Of a DNA stretch of 8,383 nucleotides, positions 5,723 through 8,383 are shown in pieces. The DNA lies in assembly GCA_023301015.1 (NCBI GenBank), contig JALZVI010000074.1, forward strand, positions 1-8,383. The letters are read 5' to 3'. Position 1 is the first letter of the stretch. Each line of letters begins with the position of its first letter. The notes beneath the pieces are model-generated. The model did not search any database. It was not told the origin of the DNA and saw nothing but the letters and a program-made list of their open reading frames with translations. This DNA is from Rickettsiales bacterium. GTDB taxonomy: Bacteria; Pseudomonadota; Alphaproteobacteria; Rickettsiales; 21-14-0-20-44-7. A program made the position numbers and the translations under genes.

Positions 5723-6646
5723 ATGAACGACATACAAAAACTACAAGAAATAATTTCCTCAGGTCAGGTCATATCAGGACCATGGCGTCTCACTGTATGG
5801 ACAAAGAATGGTAGCCCACCATCTTATATATTTTCGGAAGAACATGCATCTGAAAATTCATGTCCCGATAAAACAGATATATCATCCCTCCTAAGACAAA
5901 TACTTGACAACACTTCCAAAACAGGCATTTTCATTGAACATTTCATACATGCTGAATCTATAAAGAATGCTAAAACTGAAACTCAAAATGCATGTGTAGC
6001 AAGATCAGAAAAAATCCTAAATGGATTAAGGTTATGCTTAGAAGTAGTTAAGATTTCACAGAAGGAACATGGTGAGAGGATCCATTTTTGTGATCCCAGA
6101 TGTGATATAGTATCTGTATTACCAGATGGTAAGGTTTATGACTCGATTAATTTCTACACCCAACAATTAATCAGAGATAACAATATATCTGAAGCACTAC
6201 TCACAATATACGAGGCGTTTATACACCCTCTACTAAGTGTGGTACCTGATAAAAAAAGCATGAGTGGAAGACTATCTGGGAGTATGAAAACAGCCAGATC
6301 CAAAATGACACAAGAACAATTGCGATTTTTTGATGAAATATGGCGCACAGATGTAATATCATCAATAAAAAATCTCGCAGAGAGGTATTCATCTATGCAC
6401 AAATCCCAGAATCTAGGAAATATACCAGATTTTATGGATCAATACACACGAACTATAAATAAGTTCATGGACACATATACACTGGCAAAAATGTTCGACG
6501 AACAAAATAATGGTATGTCTTCCAGTGTTTTATACATGGGTAGTTTACACTCCCTTAATATAGAAACATATCTTGAAAAGTATGGGTACCGTAAACAGTC
6601 TACCCATGAGAATAGTAATATGCATGCTTGTTTATCTATTAAATAA
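5723..6646 (+). CDS. Uncharacterised 307-residue protein with G-S-L-H motif
   Basis: No named family is certain. Visible marks are G-I-F-I-E-H-F (68-74), R-I-H-F-C-D-P-R-C-D at 119-128, F-M-D-T-Y-T-L-A-K-M-F (248-258) and V-L-Y-M-G-S-L-H at 269-276 followed by E-T-Y-L-E-K-Y-G-Y (281-289). An early acidic F-x-E, a mid-protein H-x-x-D-x-R and a late G-x-x-H plus x-x-x-L-x-x-x-G recall a family of uncharacterised giant-virus proteins, and more loosely the TraB/EreA-like hydrolase superfamily, where a late G-x-x-H helps form the active site. I treat this as inference. There is no signal peptide or transmembrane span, so a soluble protein is expected. The gene starts 29 bp after the cyclin gene and overlaps the convergent nuclease gene by 8 bp at its 3' end. 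Confidence 0.8.
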   Translation: MNDIQKLQEIISSGQVISGPWRLTVWTKNGSPPSYIFSEEHASENSCPDKTDISSLLRQILDNTSKTGIFIEHFIHAESIKNAKTETQNACVARSEKILNGLRLCLEVVKISQKEHGERIHFCDPRCDIVSVLPDGKVYDSINFYTQQLIRDNNISEALLTIYEAFIHPLLSVVPDKKSMSGRLSGSMKTARSKMTQEQLRFFDEIWRTDVISSIKNLAERYSSMHKSQNLGNIPDFMDQYTRTINKFMDTYTLAKMFDEQNNGMSSSVLYMGSLHSLNIETYLEKYGYRKQSTHENSNMHACLSIK

Positions 6647-7469
6647 GTTGCCTTTTTAATATAATCATATCAAAGAAACATGATATACACGACAAGTTAT
6701 AATTTATGTAATTCATGTCAAACATAAACGTCTCTTTTTGCATAGTTCTATCTAATTTTACCTTGAACTGAGCCAACTGTATTTGATATAATACTATATC
6801 AATATCAAACATAAATACATTACTTGGTTTTGGTTCACAAGTTGTCATCTGCTTAGATACTATACTCATATCAAATGGAAAATAAACATCCATATCACGT
6901 ACAAACTTCTCTATTATAGGGAGACTTTTTTTGAACCAATCCCTATCCCGATTTATAACATGTACAACAATAGGTTTACCTTCCATATTATAGTAATGAT
7001 GAACTAAATGTGTAACTTCCATATTAGAAACCTCCATCTGTAACTGTACTTGGTCACGATGCGCTTTTGATACCTTTACATGTTTATCCTTAAATATTGT
7101 CTTAATCTCAACATTTATACCAGTATTAGTACACGCATCCAGCGATGCCGCTATAAAATTATAATCAGGATGGGGTATAATCTGTAAATCATGATACACA
7201 GTAACTTCTGGGTACTTTAAATTATATAGTCTTACAACTTCTTCTTCGTTTTCGGACCCAATTCGAGTATACTCATTAGAAATACCACCCAACATAGCAG
7301 AAGATTTCTTTTTCTCCATCAAGCTTGTAGCACCCCTTCCCTGTGCTAATACTGTGGATACTTCCGAGGCTGTAACTCTACTGCGTCTATACTCAAACCA
7401 TTCTTCACTTCTTTGGGCTATATTAGGAGAATTGAGGATTTTATCGACACTCGGATGATTAATACTCAT
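6639..7469 (-). CDS. YqaJ/lambda-type exonuclease (viral recombinase family)
   Basis: The protein shows the YqaJ nuclease signature of the PD-(D/E)XK superfamily, related to phage lambda exonuclease: R20-S-E-E-W-F-E-Y-R (20-28) with R31-x-T-A-S35, G71-S-E-N-E75, then A-S-L-D111 and V-E121-I-K123, the metal-binding D...E-x-K core, and Q140-V-Q-L-Q-M-E (140-146). Such enzymes digest double-stranded DNA 5' to 3' and feed single-strand annealing recombination or processing of replication intermediates; no annealing protein is visible here. I place the start at the ATG at 7469 (MSINHPSV, 276 residues). The frame stays open to a GTG at 7685, but that extension lies over the start of the opposite-strand thioredoxin-like gene and would leave no room for promoters. 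The C-terminal 75 residues (about 200-276), Tyr/Phe/Ile-rich, lie outside the nuclease core and are unassigned. Confidence 0.88.
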   Translation of the reverse strand: MSINHPSVDKILNSPNIAQRSEEWFEYRRSRVTASEVSTVLAQGRGATSLMEKKKSSAMLGGISNEYTRIGSENEEEVVRLYNLKYPEVTVYHDLQIIPHPDYNFIAASLDACTNTGINVEIKTIFKDKHVKVSKAHRDQVQLQMEVSNMEVTHLVHHYYNMEGKPIVVHVINRDRDWFKKSLPIIEKFVRDMDVYFPFDMSIVSKQMTTCEPKPSNVFMFDIDIVLYQIQLAQFKVKLDRTMQKETFMFDMNYINYNLSCISCFFDMIILKRQLI

Positions 7470-7533
7470 ATTCGTAATATGTCCACCAATTTTATTATAA
7501 CCTATTATACAACTAGGATATATTTTAGACAAC
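7470..7533. promoter_or_regulatory. Divergent spacer between nuclease and thioredoxin-like genes
   Basis: These 64 bp separate the ATG at 7469 (leftward) and the ATG at 7534 (rightward). They are mostly A/T with TTATTATAACCTATTATAC and GGATATATTTTAG, suitable for two back-to-back promoters. Their existence supports the shorter start chosen for the nuclease. Confidence 0.4.
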
Positions 7534-8094
7534 ATGAATATTCCGCAACGCCCCCCTATTATGGTAAGGGCACCCGAGAGAGACGCCAAAAATGATAAGA
7601 AAATGTCGGCATCCGAAACATCTGTGAATCCAGCACTACTATCGTACATGGGTGCTGGAAATAGTGAAGTGAAAATTGAGTTCACACTTTATACAAATTC
7701 TTCAAAATGTAAATACGGGGAACAACTATTGAAAATTGCCAGAGAGAAGAAATTTACATTCGAACACATAGACGTATCAAAGGTAGCCCCTCCAGAGTGG
7801 TTACCAGGTACACCCACTCTTGTACACGAAAACAATGTATACTGTGGGGATGCTGCGTTTGGTTTCATTGATAACTTTACAAGCCAACAGGATTCCACTC
7901 AACCAGCACTGGCAGCTGTAGCAATCGAGCCTGAACAACCAACAAACCCATTCGCAAAGAAAATGTCGGATGATTCTGCTGGGTGTGGTTTGTCAAAAGC
8001 ATTCGCACCTCCTCCAGCAGAAGAGGTAGATGAAAGTAAATTTTCAGAATCTACTGATCAGGCAATGCAGAGATTACTAGCTGGTAGACGTTAA
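7534..8094 (+). CDS. Thioredoxin/glutaredoxin-like protein with Pro-rich tail
   Basis: The 186-residue protein has a thioredoxin-fold core at about 46-116. It starts with a first strand K-I-E-F-T-L-Y-T (47-54), then S-S-K-C59-K-Y-G62, the site of the glutaredoxin C-P-Y-C motif, so only the N-terminal active cysteine is kept and the resolving one is glycine. G92-T-P94-T-L-V supplies the cis-proline loop, and Y-C104-G-D-A-A-F-G-F-I stands where family members have G-G-x-x-x-x. The N-terminus (1-45) is basic and Pro-rich. The C-terminus (120-186) is a low-complexity linker with C151, A-P-P-P-A at 158-162 and a final helix ending LLAGRR. A monothiol exchange or disulphide role during virion assembly is plausible; nucleocytoviricots often package such proteins. 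In-frame ATGs at 7561 and 7603 are alternative starts; I keep the first because the upstream spacer is A/T-rich. Confidence 0.78.
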   Translation: MNIPQRPPIMVRAPERDAKNDKKMSASETSVNPALLSYMGAGNSEVKIEFTLYTNSSKCKYGEQLLKIAREKKFTFEHIDVSKVAPPEWLPGTPTLVHENNVYCGDAAFGFIDNFTSQQDSTQPALAAVAIEPEQPTNPFAKKMSDDSAGCGLSKAFAPPPAEEVDESKFSESTDQAMQRLLAGRR

Positions 8095-8097
8095 ATC

Positions 8098-8114
8098 ATT
8101 CGCGCGTAACGAAT
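8098..8114 (+). terminator. Candidate 3' hairpin after the thiol-protein gene
   Basis: ATTCG (8098-8102) and CGAAT (8110-8114) form a 5-bp stem around a 7-base loop, directly followed by AAAAAC. An alternative pairing, CGTTA (8089-8093) with TAACG (8107-8111), overlaps the stop codon. GC-containing inverted repeats are otherwise rare in the spacers, so this may mark the RNA 3' end, as hairpins do in mimivirus transcripts. The stem is short and the call tentative. Confidence 0.3.
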
Positions 8115-8147
8115 AAAAACAATTATGTTTAATATTAATAATACACT

Positions 8148-8383
8148 ATGTCTGAATCTATCCTACCTCCATTGAGCCCTAGTGGTTCTATTGATGAAAT
8201 TGAAACTGTACAAACCGTACAAGACGATCATGAGTTTTTCGGTGACGCCGAAGATTTCACAATAAAGATTGCCCCTCCCGTGGACCTACCAGAAACCCGG
8301 GAACTACCGGAAAATATTACCATCCCAGAAGATGAACCTGGATTCGGGGAACATATGCCTGTTTCTAGTGATGAAGAATCTGA
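8148..8383 (+). CDS. N-terminal part of an acidic, Pro-rich protein (partial)
   Basis: An ATG at 8148 opens a frame that runs to the window edge (78 codons, no stop). The residues begin MSESILPPLSPSGS and are strongly acidic with repeated Pro-Glu pairs, ending PVSSDEES. This is a disordered, low-complexity start typical of viral structural or regulatory proteins; the folded part must lie beyond the window. Its somewhat GC-richer codons (CCC, GTG, ACC) resemble those of the membrane-protein gene at 3265 and hint at a highly expressed late product. The leader AATATTAATAATACACT before the ATG is like other leaders here. The 53-bp spacer follows the thiol-protein gene in the same direction. Family not recognisable from this part. 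Confidence 0.75.
   Translation, partial: MSESILPPLSPSGSIDEIETVQTVQDDHEFFGDAEDFTIKIAPPVDLPETRELPENITIPEDEPGFGEHMPVSSDEES

Noticed and set aside
7470..7685. 72-residue N-terminal extension of the YqaJ nuclease
   Set aside because: It begins at GTG, overlaps the start of the opposite-strand thioredoxin-like gene by about 150 bp, and precedes the natural family start just before R-S-E-E-W.
1..8383. tRNA, CRISPR array, insertion sequence or long tandem repeat
   Set aside because: I saw no cloverleaf, spaced direct repeats, transposase motif or terminal inverted repeats. Only short A/T-rich low-complexity runs occur, in the spacers.

Overview
The window looks like part of a large double-stranded DNA virus genome of eukaryotes (phylum Nucleocytoviricota). 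It is AT-rich and gene-dense. Genes lie on both strands with gaps of about 20 to 130 bp, open with ATG after A/T-rich leaders without Shine-Dalgarno sequences, and show no introns. The gene content fits: a VLTF-2 (poxvirus A1)-like late transcription factor, a YqaJ/lambda-type exonuclease, a cyclin-box protein, a BTB-BACK protein, a thioredoxin-fold protein and a codon-biased membrane-anchored protein that resembles a virion component. The order is probably Imitervirales or Algavirales, but no hallmark gene (polymerase B, major capsid, packaging ATPase) lies here, so the family is not resolved.

Layout. Positions 1-102 may be the 3' tail of a rightward gene. Three leftward genes follow, read from 2787 down to 92: an uncharacterised protein that may be a distant triphosphatase-fold relative, a BTB-BACK protein, and an uncharacterised 192-residue protein. 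A 133-bp divergent spacer (2788-2920) separates them from a rightward run: a 93-residue protein with a Pcf11-like zinc finger, a GC-rich one-pass membrane protein, the VLTF-2-like factor, a 70-residue beta-rich protein, a single-box cyclin, and a 307-residue protein with a C-terminal G-S-L-H motif. That run meets the leftward YqaJ nuclease gene tail to tail with an 8-bp overlap (6639-6646). A 64-bp divergent spacer (7470-7533) leads to a rightward thioredoxin/glutaredoxin-like protein and to the start of an acidic protein cut by the window edge.

Together the genes suggest a segment mixing late gene expression (VLTF-2-like factor, possibly the Pcf11-like finger), host manipulation (cyclin, BTB protein), DNA recombination or processing (YqaJ nuclease) and virion or redox components (membrane protein, thiol protein, acidic protein). 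The most unusual item is the stand-alone Pcf11-like zinc finger, a possible viral handle on mRNA 3'-end formation or termination. There is no rRNA, tRNA, CRISPR array, insertion sequence or long repeat, and no gene-free stretch longer than 300 bases.
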